From the IMG/VR virus record IMGVR_UViG_3300009537_000045, positions 1 through 42,651 of that record: a stretch of 42,651 nucleotides of DNA. One strand, given 5' to 3'. Below the pieces are notes generated by a model that saw only the letters and a list, made by a program, of their open reading frames with translations, was not told the DNA's origin and ran no database searches. Shown here piece by piece: positions 6,889 through 15,353 of the stretch. The first letter of the stretch is position 1, and each line of letters starts with the position of its first letter. The DNA is from a virus. Position numbers and translations under genes: made by a program.

Positions 6889-8604
6889 TCATTGTTGATT
6901 TAATCGTTGTTGCTGATAGGCCAAGATTCCGGTTCCGCGTCCAATGGGCGATGTTATCGCTTTACCACCCGCCCCCAATGCGATACTTAAACCCCCGACG
7001 ACTTTCGGTGAAGCTAGTGGAAGTAGAAGCATCACTTTAGGACTCCCTGCCAAAATGCCGCCGAATAGACTCCCACCGGTAATCGCCATGGAACCTAAAC
7101 TCTTCGAGGCTAGTGGTCGCATTAACGCTCCCGAAACAGATGAGCTAACATCACCGGCGCCGGCTTCGTCCAATACCTGTAACAGGTCTCTGCGGAATGC
7201 TTTGTCTTCCATCACCGCGTTGGTCAATTTTCGTAAAGCGGTGTCGGCGGCGCTGCGGGTACCAAGCGACAAAGCCCGCTCGATTTCATTGGCGACTTTC
7301 GTAACGCGCTCGTAGTCCTTGGTCATCTCCGCATACTCGGGTACGGATTTTACGATCTTGTCTTTAACAGCCTTCTCCAGAGACGTAACCATGACTCTTG
7401 ATATTTCAGTAGAACTATATGAATTAGAAATCGTGCGTTTCAGAGTGTCTAATTCAATAGGGGTTTTCAATTTCCCTGGCTTAACAATGGTTCTCTCTGG
7501 AATAGTTTTAGTAAATGGTTTTGATGATTCATCCAAAATTTGCGATGTAATAATTTTTTCTGGTATATTCGTTGTCTTATTAATTTGATCGCTGAAATAA
7601 TCGTTCACGGCACTGTAAACTTCTTTTACTTCCGCTGACGCCGTTGGATTTCCTCTTAATGAAGACCTGCTGAAATCCAAAGTACCATCTGGTGCTATAG
7701 ATACGTCATACCTAGATAGCCAGCTATCGGCTAATGACTTGATATCGTCTATCGGTATTTCTTGTTTGGCGGATTTCAGGTTCGCCAATCGTGCCCGGTA
7801 AGTGGTTCCACGCGCTTGCTTGATATTATCCAAAGCGTCGCGGGCTTTATCGACGACCTGGCCTTCGGAAGTCTTGCCCAGGTAGGCTTTTAGAAAATCG
7901 GTGTTGGCATTAAGTGCTTCTTCGATTGGCCTAACCCCTCGTCCGGTCGTGGTTCCCACCAACGACGTAAAGGCCGGTTTACTGACAGCCCCGACAGCTT
8001 TAACTCCTTGGTAAAGCGGGTCGGCGGCCTTACTGACATCTGTCAACGCGCCGCCTATTTGTTTAAGGCCAGACGCTCTTAACCCAGCCCCGGCACCTCC
8101 GAACAACAGGGAAACATCGGCCGCCATACCGATCGGGTCTTCACCGAACGTTCGTTTGATGTTTTCTAATCCACCGTAGCGTTCTTTGTAGACATTTCCA
8201 AGAGCCTCCACTGTACGTTCTGGGACCGTCGGGTCTTCGTTTAACAAACTCGCTATTCCTTGATACGGCTTTCGAGCCAAACCGAGCACCGGCCCGAGAA
8301 CATCGCGTGTATTGACTCCAGGCCCTAATGGAATCTGCGGAACGTTTTCCGGGTTAAAGGCTTTAATACCAACTCCCGTTACTAAATTGGCAACGCCTTT
8401 GGCGGTATCGATGGGGTGTGCCGCCATACTGGCAATGTTTCCGGCAAAATTCGATGCGGATTTTAAAACATCCTCACCGGTGTACTGCCTGTTAGATTTG
8501 TTTTGTATGGCTTCGAGTTTACGCATGGCGGCAATCGCAACCTTTCGGTCTCCACGTTCATCGGCCATACGCGCCAGTTCGCGAAGCTCATCGGTCTCGC
8601 TCAT
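6889..8604 (-). CDS. large internal virion / DNA ejection-type protein (571 aa)
   Basis: Mostly helical, with Ala/Gly-rich hydrophobic patches near the C-terminus (GGSLFGGILAGSPKVMLLLPLA, VGGLSIALGAGG). The N-terminus is charged (MSETDELRELARMADERGDRKVAIAAMRKLEAI). It is the third and largest protein in a run of three (9731-10546, 8601-9731, this), matching the order and trend of P22 ejection proteins gp7, gp20 and gp16. Assignment rests on position and composition, not a recognised domain. Its start overlaps the previous stop (ATGA). Confidence 0.6.
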   Translation of the reverse strand: MSETDELRELARMADERGDRKVAIAAMRKLEAIQNKSNRQYTGEDVLKSASNFAGNIASMAAHPIDTAKGVANLVTGVGIKAFNPENVPQIPLGPGVNTRDVLGPVLGLARKPYQGIASLLNEDPTVPERTVEALGNVYKERYGGLENIKRTFGEDPIGMAADVSLLFGGAGAGLRASGLKQIGGALTDVSKAADPLYQGVKAVGAVSKPAFTSLVGTTTGRGVRPIEEALNANTDFLKAYLGKTSEGQVVDKARDALDNIKQARGTTYRARLANLKSAKQEIPIDDIKSLADSWLSRYDVSIAPDGTLDFSRSSLRGNPTASAEVKEVYSAVNDYFSDQINKTTNIPEKIITSQILDESSKPFTKTIPERTIVKPGKLKTPIELDTLKRTISNSYSSTEISRVMVTSLEKAVKDKIVKSVPEYAEMTKDYERVTKVANEIERALSLGTRSAADTALRKLTNAVMEDKAFRRDLLQVLDEAGAGDVSSSVSGALMRPLASKSLGSMAITGGSLFGGILAGSPKVMLLLPLASPKVVGGLSIALGAGGKAITSPIGRGTGILAYQQQRLNQQ

Positions 8605-9731
8605 CGCCCCCCCAAATACTTGCGTTTCAAACGATCATACTCGTCATCTTTTTTATTGTCTTTTGGTGCTTCTTTAGGTTTTGAATTCTTGAGTGTCGGC
8701 GCACGAAAATCCGTAATTACGTCTTTGGGATTAATTCCAGATCGTACGGCAATCTCGCCATACTGCGATCGAATTTGCTCATAGTTGCGATTCATTGCGC
8801 CGAATAGCATGTTTGATCGATCAACAAAATCTTGCCGTACTTCGGGTGCAAGTCGTTGGCCATTAGTCGCCCGTTCAACGAGACCCTGAATGCGCTCCCC
8901 AAAACTTCCAGTAGCAGCCGCCGTAGCAAATTCAGATTCACGTACCACAGAACCGGGATCAAGCATTTTCATATAATTAAATATCAAAGACAGATCGCCA
9001 GCCGCACTCGGCTCGCTAGCCGATGATTTAATTCGTTCGTAAGAGTCATTAACCGCGCGGAAGTCCTTAGTCAAGGAATTAAAGTTATCGCGCAACTTTT
9101 CCGCGTTTCCAAACAGCTTATCGGCTCTTGCTGGGTCTGGACCACCCTGAGCGACAGGCTTATTATCAGTTCCGAACCGAATATCCCCAGGCTTTAAGAT
9201 ATAAGGTTGTTCTTTCGATTCGCTGATTTTCTTGAGCTTATCGGCTAACTCGATATTGCCGACTTGAAGAGCGCGATTAATAGCATTCGCATAATCGGCT
9301 TTCGCGGCTTGCGGGGCGATATCGGGATTGATGTTTTTCCCTCCGGCCGTGAGGTTAAACGCGGGTAAACCTTCACCCGGCGACAAAGCGGGATTCCCCG
9401 GCATCTCTGGGGAAAAGTACTGACCGAGAATATTTTGCGTTTGTCTTTGCCGCGAAACTTCCGGATTCACTCCGACAGCGGAAAACAACGTCGCCGCGTT
9501 GGGGTTTCGCTGTATAAGCCTATTCCAAGCGCGGTCGGAAATGGCTCCTGATTGTCGAGCTTGGGCATAGAACTGAATCTGTGGAATGTCTTTTTGTCTC
9601 GATGGATTTAGTCCACCGTTTCGAGTTCTCGGGTCATCATCGGGTAACGGCTGGCCAGATTCGAGACGCGACAGCATGTCGGATTGCTCGACCGGCTTTC
9701 GCATTGACGTACCCATACCGAATCCGGCCAT
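8601..9731 (-). CDS. internal virion / ejection-type protein (376 aa)
   Basis: Charged and largely helical. It carries DLSLIFNYMKMLDPGSVVRESEFATAA at about residues 247-273, a segment I associate with phage internal or ejection proteins of podoviruses. The C-terminus is very basic (KEAPKDNKKDDEYDRLKRKYLGGR). It is translationally coupled to both neighbours (TAATG and ATGA). It occupies the P22 gp20 position. Confidence 0.65.
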   Translation of the reverse strand: MAGFGMGTSMRKPVEQSDMLSRLESGQPLPDDDPRTRNGGLNPSRQKDIPQIQFYAQARQSGAISDRAWNRLIQRNPNAATLFSAVGVNPEVSRQRQTQNILGQYFSPEMPGNPALSPGEGLPAFNLTAGGKNINPDIAPQAAKADYANAINRALQVGNIELADKLKKISESKEQPYILKPGDIRFGTDNKPVAQGGPDPARADKLFGNAEKLRDNFNSLTKDFRAVNDSYERIKSSASEPSAAGDLSLIFNYMKMLDPGSVVRESEFATAAATGSFGERIQGLVERATNGQRLAPEVRQDFVDRSNMLFGAMNRNYEQIRSQYGEIAVRSGINPKDVITDFRAPTLKNSKPKEAPKDNKKDDEYDRLKRKYLGGR

Positions 9732-10546
9732 TAGCCAGTTCCTCCACCACCGCCAAAACCGTAGCCACCCGATGAAGTGTGAGATCGATCCCTTTCCTCG
9801 GTATTGGAACTACCTTGGCTTTGAGAACCGAGCCCGAAGGCATTTAGTTCTTGCAGCAACCTCGCCTTGGCAACTTCCAAAGTTTCTCCCGTAATTTGCG
9901 CCCTCTGTTGTGCCTGCTGATTAAGTGCCGCTAGTTCCTGCCCATTTAATCCGGCTTCAAAATTAGCCAATTCGCCTGCTAATGCCGCGTCAAACTGACT
10001 TGATTGACCAATAAGTCCGGATTCAAACTGTGCGCCTTCGTTCGTTGCCAAGGCTCTGGCGTCCGCTTCTTCGCGCGCCGCCTGAGTATCCACGTCTCGT
10101 AACGACCCGAAGGCAAGACTCGATCCACCCAATCCTCGTCTACCTAAATCCTGAGAAACCTGCCCACGTAAAGCAGCAAATCTTTCCTTAACCGGATTGA
10201 CCCTGGCATTGATATAACTGCCTTGGTTGCCTAGATAACGACTTCGTAAATCTTCATAGGCTCCCGCTGTCCGGCTTCGGATACCGCCGATATCGTTCGC
10301 CGTTCTCGAACGCAACGAACCGCTTTGCCCAAGGAACCTATTTGTGTAATTTCCTATGTCTCCGTAAATATCGCCATAGCGCTGAAGTGCATTGTCCTGA
10401 ATCGATCGAATCGAGGGATCGAAATTTATGGTATTCCCATTAATGGAGCTATACCCGGTATTTGTAAAATACGGTCGATTCGACGATTGTTGTGTCGTAC
10501 CGGTGGTTTTGCGGCCAAGAAATGTTTTCCCGCTTATTGATCCCAT
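9731..10546 (-). CDS. internal virion / ejection-type protein (271 aa)
   Basis: Gly/Ser/Gln-rich N-terminus (GKTFLGRKTTGTTQQSSNRPYF), then long helices rich in Ala, Glu and Gln (REEADARALATNEGAQFESGLIGQ), ending in a flexible GYGFGGGGGTG tail. GAGGTAGGA precedes the start. It is first of the three putative internal proteins and sits in the P22 gp7 position. Exact function is unproven. Confidence 0.6.
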   Translation of the reverse strand: MGSISGKTFLGRKTTGTTQQSSNRPYFTNTGYSSINGNTINFDPSIRSIQDNALQRYGDIYGDIGNYTNRFLGQSGSLRSRTANDIGGIRSRTAGAYEDLRSRYLGNQGSYINARVNPVKERFAALRGQVSQDLGRRGLGGSSLAFGSLRDVDTQAAREEADARALATNEGAQFESGLIGQSSQFDAALAGELANFEAGLNGQELAALNQQAQQRAQITGETLEVAKARLLQELNAFGLGSQSQGSSNTEERDRSHTSSGGYGFGGGGGTG

Positions 10547-10550
10547 TTTC

Positions 10551-11111
10551 CTACCTCACAGTAGCCTTACGTTTTGGGTTTGCTTTCCCCATGATGGAAT
10601 AGATCAACTCATCGCCATTTACATTACCACCGACAATTTTCCCCACATAAAAAAGCACGCCGTATTTACTGCAATGGTCGAAAAGGTTCTTGGAACTCTC
10701 TTCGCACTTGATGACGCAAACCCCTATTTTTTTATACTGTATCCAATGAAGCAAGGATACCGCCACCCTCAAGATGTTCTTCTTTGTAGCCCATGGGAAT
10801 GTGTCGGAATGCGGTTCCACCTTCCAGCCATCATTGAAAATGCCAATTAAAGAAACCGGGCCTCTTTCGCTTTCAAAAGAACGGTTATCGTCTTCGATCA
10901 TAAAAAAATCTACTTCCCCAGCCATCTCTTCAAAAGCTTTCGCGAAGTCTTCCTGAGGCATATCTTCCGGTATTGACGGAAACGGTTTCAATTGATGCGC
11001 CGACCATAGAATTCCAATATCTTTATGATACCCGCTACCATTGTAAATCTGTAATGGTCGGATGATCGGGCGATTTTTCAACAAGCGATCACGCCTTTGT
11101 TTCGGGGTCAT
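10551..11111 (-). CDS. conserved virion-cluster protein, possibly GNAT-like (186 aa)
   Basis: The segment VSLIGIFNDGWKVEPHSDTFPWATKKNILRVAVSLLHWI, then IGVCVIKCEESSKNLFDHCSKYGVLFYVGKI, has the strand-helix spacing of acetyltransferase-like folds, as suggested for T7 gp13-type internal virion proteins. It lies between the nozzle gene and the internal proteins, the position of P22 gp14. No acetyl-CoA motif is clear, so enzymatic activity is doubtful. The start overlaps the nozzle stop (ATGA). Confidence 0.55.
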   Translation of the reverse strand: MTPKQRRDRLLKNRPIIRPLQIYNGSGYHKDIGILWSAHQLKPFPSIPEDMPQEDFAKAFEEMAGEVDFFMIEDDNRSFESERGPVSLIGIFNDGWKVEPHSDTFPWATKKNILRVAVSLLHWIQYKKIGVCVIKCEESSKNLFDHCSKYGVLFYVGKIVGGNVNGDELIYSIMGKANPKRKATVR

Positions 11112-12658
11112 ACACGAAGTTTAAGAATGTCGAATGTCTGAGTCGATTGTACGCTGGTGGTTAAGTAAAACCCCGGTCCTCGACCGACCGGACTGAAGCC
11201 ACGGGTCGAGGTTCTTAAAGACAATTGAAACCCTTCGTTCCAATAAAACGCACCGTTCCAATAGGCGCTTCCACCCCAGTAGGTGGCCGTGTCGGCGGAG
11301 CTGGGTCCCGAAAGGGGGACCGTACAGCGGTTTATGGAGTAGTCGTCAGCCCACTCGAAGTCCATGATCAGATCGACTTCCGAAACACGTCGAAATTCGA
11401 CCCTACCGCTTAACTGCATTAGTTCCGGGTTATATCCTTCGATATCGTCTATATATCTGGTTTTTCTGGAGGTCTCGATCGCATCGGTTCCGGCGTCCCC
11501 GTCTCCTGTGCCTTCGAGCTGGTAGATATTTCCCGAGTCATCCCCCCAGTACACAAAGTAATTTCCGGTTTCATCCGTACCGGGTTCTCTAAGATAAGCC
11601 GCTGCGGCTGTTGTAAATCCGGAAGAGTTACTTGTTTTATACACGCTCCAAGGACTCATGTTGTAGGGCAACATCTCCTTGAATAGCACCAAAACTTTGT
11701 TCGTAGAGACAAAGAAATAAACCTTCTGCCGGGATTGATCGTAGACCGTTATACAATCGGTCGAACCTGACGTGGTATCTCGAATCCAACGTGAAAGATC
11801 GTCGGTCTTCACGTCTCCGAACGTCTGGGTAGATCGAAACGATTCGATCACCCCATCTTTTTTCATGTAAACAACGTCATCACCGATATTTAACATCGTC
11901 TCGGTGCCTATGGCAGAAGAACCTGAGTAAAACGGCTCCCAGGCAAAACTGGTCGCATCGACCCCTGTTAATCTCCATAAATACCCGCCGGCGGTCGATA
12001 TCACGATGGTGTCAAAAAATAACGATACCCCGTTGATCGGGTTTAAATCCGGGGTCACCATAAAAAACGCTTCTTCACCCGTGGTAAAACTGGCGTCTTG
12101 TGCTCTTAACGCGACATCGTAAGACGTAGGGTCTTCAAAAGCGGACACCACGAGTAAGTGTGGTGTATCGGTCGTCGTCTTGACGTTAAATAACCAGACT
12201 CTCCCTAAATGGACTAACGCATACTTTGCATAGAGGGTCGCGGGAGTAAGACCTGTGGTTAAGGTTGAAAACGTAGTCCCATCCCAGGTTTTAACCACTG
12301 TCTGCTTTGCGGTATCGACGATGACCGAATAACCACCGAGGGTCCAGGTCACTCCGCGAAGACGCGAGCTTGATGAAACAGAACCTTCCGAGGTAAACCC
12401 TGTTGTACCGTCCCAGGAATATACCGTGTCGTCGGCTTGTATGAGGGTCGTTTCGGTATTGTCGTTTTTTATGAGTTGGATAAACCCGTTGATCTGTCCG
12501 GCGTTCGTTGCCGTACCTAACAGATCAAAAGGTTTACGTGGATTAAAATGAGTATTTTTAGAACCCAGCTCGAAATTATAGCCCTCGATGCATTCCTCTT
12601 TTTGAACGAGCGAAATATCTTGTTCGTTCAGTCCACCTTCAAAAGTCAGTTGCGGCAT
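11108..12658 (-). CDS. tail nozzle / stabilisation protein, P22 gp10-like (516 aa)
   Basis: Beta-rich protein with propeller-like blades: VYSWDGTTGFTSEG, VVKTWDGTTFSTLTTG, GGYLWRLTGVDA, KVYFFVSTNKVLVLFKEM. The N-terminal FEGGLNEQDISLV is typical of nozzle-type proteins of short-tailed phages. Length is near that of P22 gp10 and its relatives. It follows the adaptor gene with a TAATG overlap, the usual order. It should form the distal part of the tail channel. Confidence 0.75.
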   Translation of the reverse strand: MPQLTFEGGLNEQDISLVQKEECIEGYNFELGSKNTHFNPRKPFDLLGTATNAGQINGFIQLIKNDNTETTLIQADDTVYSWDGTTGFTSEGSVSSSSRLRGVTWTLGGYSVIVDTAKQTVVKTWDGTTFSTLTTGLTPATLYAKYALVHLGRVWLFNVKTTTDTPHLLVVSAFEDPTSYDVALRAQDASFTTGEEAFFMVTPDLNPINGVSLFFDTIVISTAGGYLWRLTGVDATSFAWEPFYSGSSAIGTETMLNIGDDVVYMKKDGVIESFRSTQTFGDVKTDDLSRWIRDTTSGSTDCITVYDQSRQKVYFFVSTNKVLVLFKEMLPYNMSPWSVYKTSNSSGFTTAAAAYLREPGTDETGNYFVYWGDDSGNIYQLEGTGDGDAGTDAIETSRKTRYIDDIEGYNPELMQLSGRVEFRRVSEVDLIMDFEWADDYSINRCTVPLSGPSSADTATYWGGSAYWNGAFYWNEGFQLSLRTSTRGFSPVGRGPGFYLTTSVQSTQTFDILKLRV

Positions 12659-13353
12659 TAGTAATACGAATGCCCGTAAAACTTAGCCGGATTGGTGGGA
12701 CGCATCAGACTGTAAAGCCTAGACTTGGCGTTATTGTAAGAGGCGTCATCCGTCAACAAACCTTCGGGTTGCATGCTCTTGTAAAAGTAAAAACGTCTGG
12801 AAGCGCAACTGATAAACGCCTGGTATTCCTCGGTCGTAATCAACGGGATCGTATCCGTGGAATTCGTGACCGTCACGGACTTTTCGTAATCGTAGGAAAG
12901 ACTACGATTGTTGTAAGTGGAGCTGGGGACATAATAGAACGCCACCTGCTTGGTCGTGGTTTCGTGCCAGTACCACCACTGTGGATTGCTTTCGGTGGTT
13001 TTGTACTGATAGTCAATATCCCGTAAATTGTCTTCGCCGCCTTTCCATTCGTAAATTCGTATGTTATCCGTCGCATCATAAAACGACGGATGGGTACCGT
13101 AAAATCTTATAAAATCGCTTGCTAAGGCGTAAGTACGCGTCGAGGTGAGCAAGGTGATCGTCGATGTGGTTTTTTCGTAACTCAGCAATCTATCCGAGAC
13201 CAGTTCCGCGAGTTCGTCTTGAACCGCGATCTGCGCCAAGGAAATCCAAGCGGCATGTTGGGTATCGGAAAACGTCGTGATGTTATCGTCATCGCCGGTA
13301 ATTACACCGTTGATTCTGAGTAACCGATTTACACCATCGATGAAAGTCGCCAT
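12658..13353 (-). CDS. head-to-tail adaptor protein, P22 gp4 / T7 gp11-like (231 aa)
   Basis: The N-terminus ATFIDGVNRLLRINGVI..DDDNITTFSDTQHAAWISLAQIAVQDELAELVSDRL is the helical repeat typical of podovirus adaptors. A beta-rich part (STITLLTSTRTYALASDF) and a helical C-terminus follow. GGAG lies 5 bases before the ATG. A terminator separates it from the capsid gene upstream. It should bind the portal and the nozzle encoded next. Confidence 0.75.
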   Translation of the reverse strand: MATFIDGVNRLLRINGVITGDDDNITTFSDTQHAAWISLAQIAVQDELAELVSDRLLSYEKTTSTITLLTSTRTYALASDFIRFYGTHPSFYDATDNIRIYEWKGGEDNLRDIDYQYKTTESNPQWWYWHETTTKQVAFYYVPSSTYNNRSLSYDYEKSVTVTNSTDTIPLITTEEYQAFISCASRRFYFYKSMQPEGLLTDDASYNNAKSRLYSLMRPTNPAKFYGHSYY

Positions 13354-13360
13354 GGGGCTC

Positions 13361-13391
13361 CAAAAAATGGGGGGCCTTTAAAGCCCCCCGT
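13361..13391 (-). terminator. rho-independent terminator after the major capsid gene
   Basis: Read leftward: GGGGGGC, loop TTTAAAG, GCCCCCC-type arm, then ATTTTTT. The stem is 7 G-C pairs (13369-13375 with 13383-13389) and the U-tract is opposite 13362-13367. It sits 2 bases past the capsid stop and before the adaptor gene. It would make capsid and upstream transcripts more abundant than the tail genes. Confidence 0.85.
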
Positions 13392-13393
13392 CT

Positions 13394-14476
13394 TTACTGA
13401 ATTTCCTTCGCCAAGGTCTTTGCGATCACCAACCAATTGCCGTTCAGAATTTTGGTTGCGTGCCACGCTTTCCAGGCAATGGAACCGATTTCATCGAACA
13501 TATCACCAATGCCGGATGATCCAGGCTTTTTCTGGATCAGCATGATGGCCTGCTCTTTGCCTTCGTACATCTTCTTAACACCGGTGGAGTAACCTACCCC
13601 CAAACCAACGGTACCGACCGCTTCTTTACCGTAGATGTAAGAGGTATACACGTCGTTGGTATCGACCGAGGTTCCTCGGAACACATTCGAGGTCGAGGTC
13701 GTACCGGCACCGGTCTCGATCGGTGCTATTTCCGACATGCACCACCTCACACCCCCAATGGCACCGAACTCCCCGACGATCGTTTCGGTATAACCGCCGT
13801 ATTGCTCGACGCCGATAAACCCGGTGAGGTTTCGAATATCTCTCTCGACATCGGGATGACAAACCCCGAAGAAGCTGGACCGAACCGTTGACGTGTTTAT
13901 ATTCGTACTACCGGTTTGCATGGTGAACATCTTCATCGCGGAATTTCGCTGAAGCTTGTTCACCGCCCACTCAACGTCGACGACCTTTAATTCCGCGATC
14001 ACCGCCGATTTATTGGCGGCCCCGGAGGCGTAGCGAATCTGTGAAGCGTTGTCGAATTCCAGCCTTGCTACGGAGTTCAACGACTCGCCGGCATTCGCAC
14101 CCAATGTTTCCATCAGGTCCATCGTTCCCGAGTTGATGTTGAATAAATCGACTTCCTCGGTGGTGATGATCGCGTTACCGTATTTCGCAATCGCCTTGGT
14201 GACGTTAAAGATTGTCGGGCGAACCGCCGAACGGCCTACGCCAAACGTCGCGGTGGCGCCGGGTGAGAGTTCCGACAGCGCCGTGGTAACGGCGGCGAGG
14301 TTTTCGATACGCCGCCATTTTACCGTTGCCGACCCTCCTGTTTTTTCCAACACACCGGGCATAGTCCCATTAAAAAACGGCAACGTCTTACGCGCGGCGG
14401 ATAACAGACCACGCATGTAGACGTTGTTAATGGGTGCCGGTATGTCACTACCAAAGTTACTAGTGACTTGTGCCAT
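13394..14476 (-). CDS. major capsid protein, N4-gp56 family (360 aa)
   Basis: Family-like blocks include RKTLPFFNGTMPGVLEKTGGSATVKWRRIENLA near the N-terminus. Others are the central ITTEEVDLFNINSGTMDLMETLGANAGES and the C-terminal YIYGKEAVGTVGLGVG. The length fits this HK97-fold capsid family. I chose the ATG at 14476 (GAGG 10 bases upstream), while a TTG two codons earlier is possible. It follows the scaffold gene and ends at a strong terminator, as expected for the most abundant virion protein. Confidence 0.85.
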   Translation of the reverse strand: MAQVTSNFGSDIPAPINNVYMRGLLSAARKTLPFFNGTMPGVLEKTGGSATVKWRRIENLAAVTTALSELSPGATATFGVGRSAVRPTIFNVTKAIAKYGNAIITTEEVDLFNINSGTMDLMETLGANAGESLNSVARLEFDNASQIRYASGAANKSAVIAELKVVDVEWAVNKLQRNSAMKMFTMQTGSTNINTSTVRSSFFGVCHPDVERDIRNLTGFIGVEQYGGYTETIVGEFGAIGGVRWCMSEIAPIETGAGTTSTSNVFRGTSVDTNDVYTSYIYGKEAVGTVGLGVGYSTGVKKMYEGKEQAIMLIQKKPGSSGIGDMFDEIGSIAWKAWHATKILNGNWLVIAKTLAKEIQ

Positions 14477-14478
14477 AC

Positions 14479-15156
14479 TCAATATCCTCGTTTAATCCTA
14501 GTCCATTCCCGTTCGAATTCAGCATCGTTCATATTCATCATACGTTCATCGATGCTGTCTTTCGCCGAGGTGGACTGGCGTGTTTGGGTGGATGCTTTTG
14601 CCGCGCGGATATTTTCCTGTAACTGGGGGTCGGTCTTGATCTGAAAGATTCCCTTGGCTTCATGGGTGATGACTTCCAGAGCTTCATCCAATGCCTTCGG
14701 GTTCAGTTTCCGATTATCCCAGATACTTTTGAACACCTGATCGTCGCGATACCGTTTCTCCAAAAGAATCTCGGTATACGACTTGTCGATGTTCAATTTT
14801 GAATTTACCTTCGCGACCGCCTGATTGACTTCGGCATCAAGCTCCACTTGTTGCGCGCGCTTTGAAATCTGCTGAACCTGTTCCCCTAATTCCCGAAGCG
14901 TTCCAGTAACGTATTGCTGTTGCTGGAGGTTGTATTTAGAAAACTCCTCGGGTTGCGTAATAGGATCAGGCACCGGGGGGACGTACTGTACCGGTGGGGA
15001 TTGCGGCGTATTGGGCTTGGCGACAAACTCCGTGGACAGTTTGTCCACGTTGTACTTTTTGGCCACATCGGCCATTGAAACTTCCGCAGTCTCTTCTGCG
15101 ACGGGTACTTCGGTTTCAGTCGCTTTGTCAGTCGGCTGATCGTCTACGTTTTCCAT
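14479..15156 (-). CDS. putative scaffolding protein (225 aa)
   Basis: Acidic N-terminus (ENVDDQPTDKATETEVPVAEETAEV), Pro/Gln-rich middle (PNTPQSPPVQYVPPVPDP), long helical segment (LRELGEQVQQISKRAQQVELDAEVNQAVAKV) and a basic C-terminus (EFEREWTRIKRGY). This composition, and the place between portal and major capsid genes, are typical of tailed-phage scaffolds. It overlaps the preceding small gene by 13 bases and couples to the capsid start. Confidence 0.75.
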   Translation of the reverse strand: MENVDDQPTDKATETEVPVAEETAEVSMADVAKKYNVDKLSTEFVAKPNTPQSPPVQYVPPVPDPITQPEEFSKYNLQQQQYVTGTLRELGEQVQQISKRAQQVELDAEVNQAVAKVNSKLNIDKSYTEILLEKRYRDDQVFKSIWDNRKLNPKALDEALEVITHEAKGIFQIKTDPQLQENIRAAKASTQTRQSTSAKDSIDERMMNMNDAEFEREWTRIKRGY

Positions 15157-15353
15157 TGTTCATGCTCCAAATTGATATTTAAGTAACTCAACCAAATATC
15201 GAAACCACGCTGTTCGGCGGAGCGGCTTTTCCACTCCTCGGTGTTGTCTTTCTGAAAACTATGTACCGGGATCATCGGACGTTGTTTTAGAACGTCACGG
15301 ATCAACTTCACCACACGTTCATCCGAATAGAGTTCCAGTAGAATTTCTTTCAT
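15144..15353 (-). CDS. small protein between portal and scaffold (69 aa)
   Basis: It starts in an ATGA overlap with the portal stop and ends 13 bases inside the scaffold gene, so it is firmly part of the head operon. The sequence is helical and charged (LLELYSDERVVKLIRDVLKQRP ... GFDIWLSYLNINLEHEQWK). No family recognised. It could be a head-assembly accessory. Confidence 0.65.
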   Translation of the reverse strand: MKEILLELYSDERVVKLIRDVLKQRPMIPVHSFQKDNTEEWKSRSAEQRGFDIWLSYLNINLEHEQWKT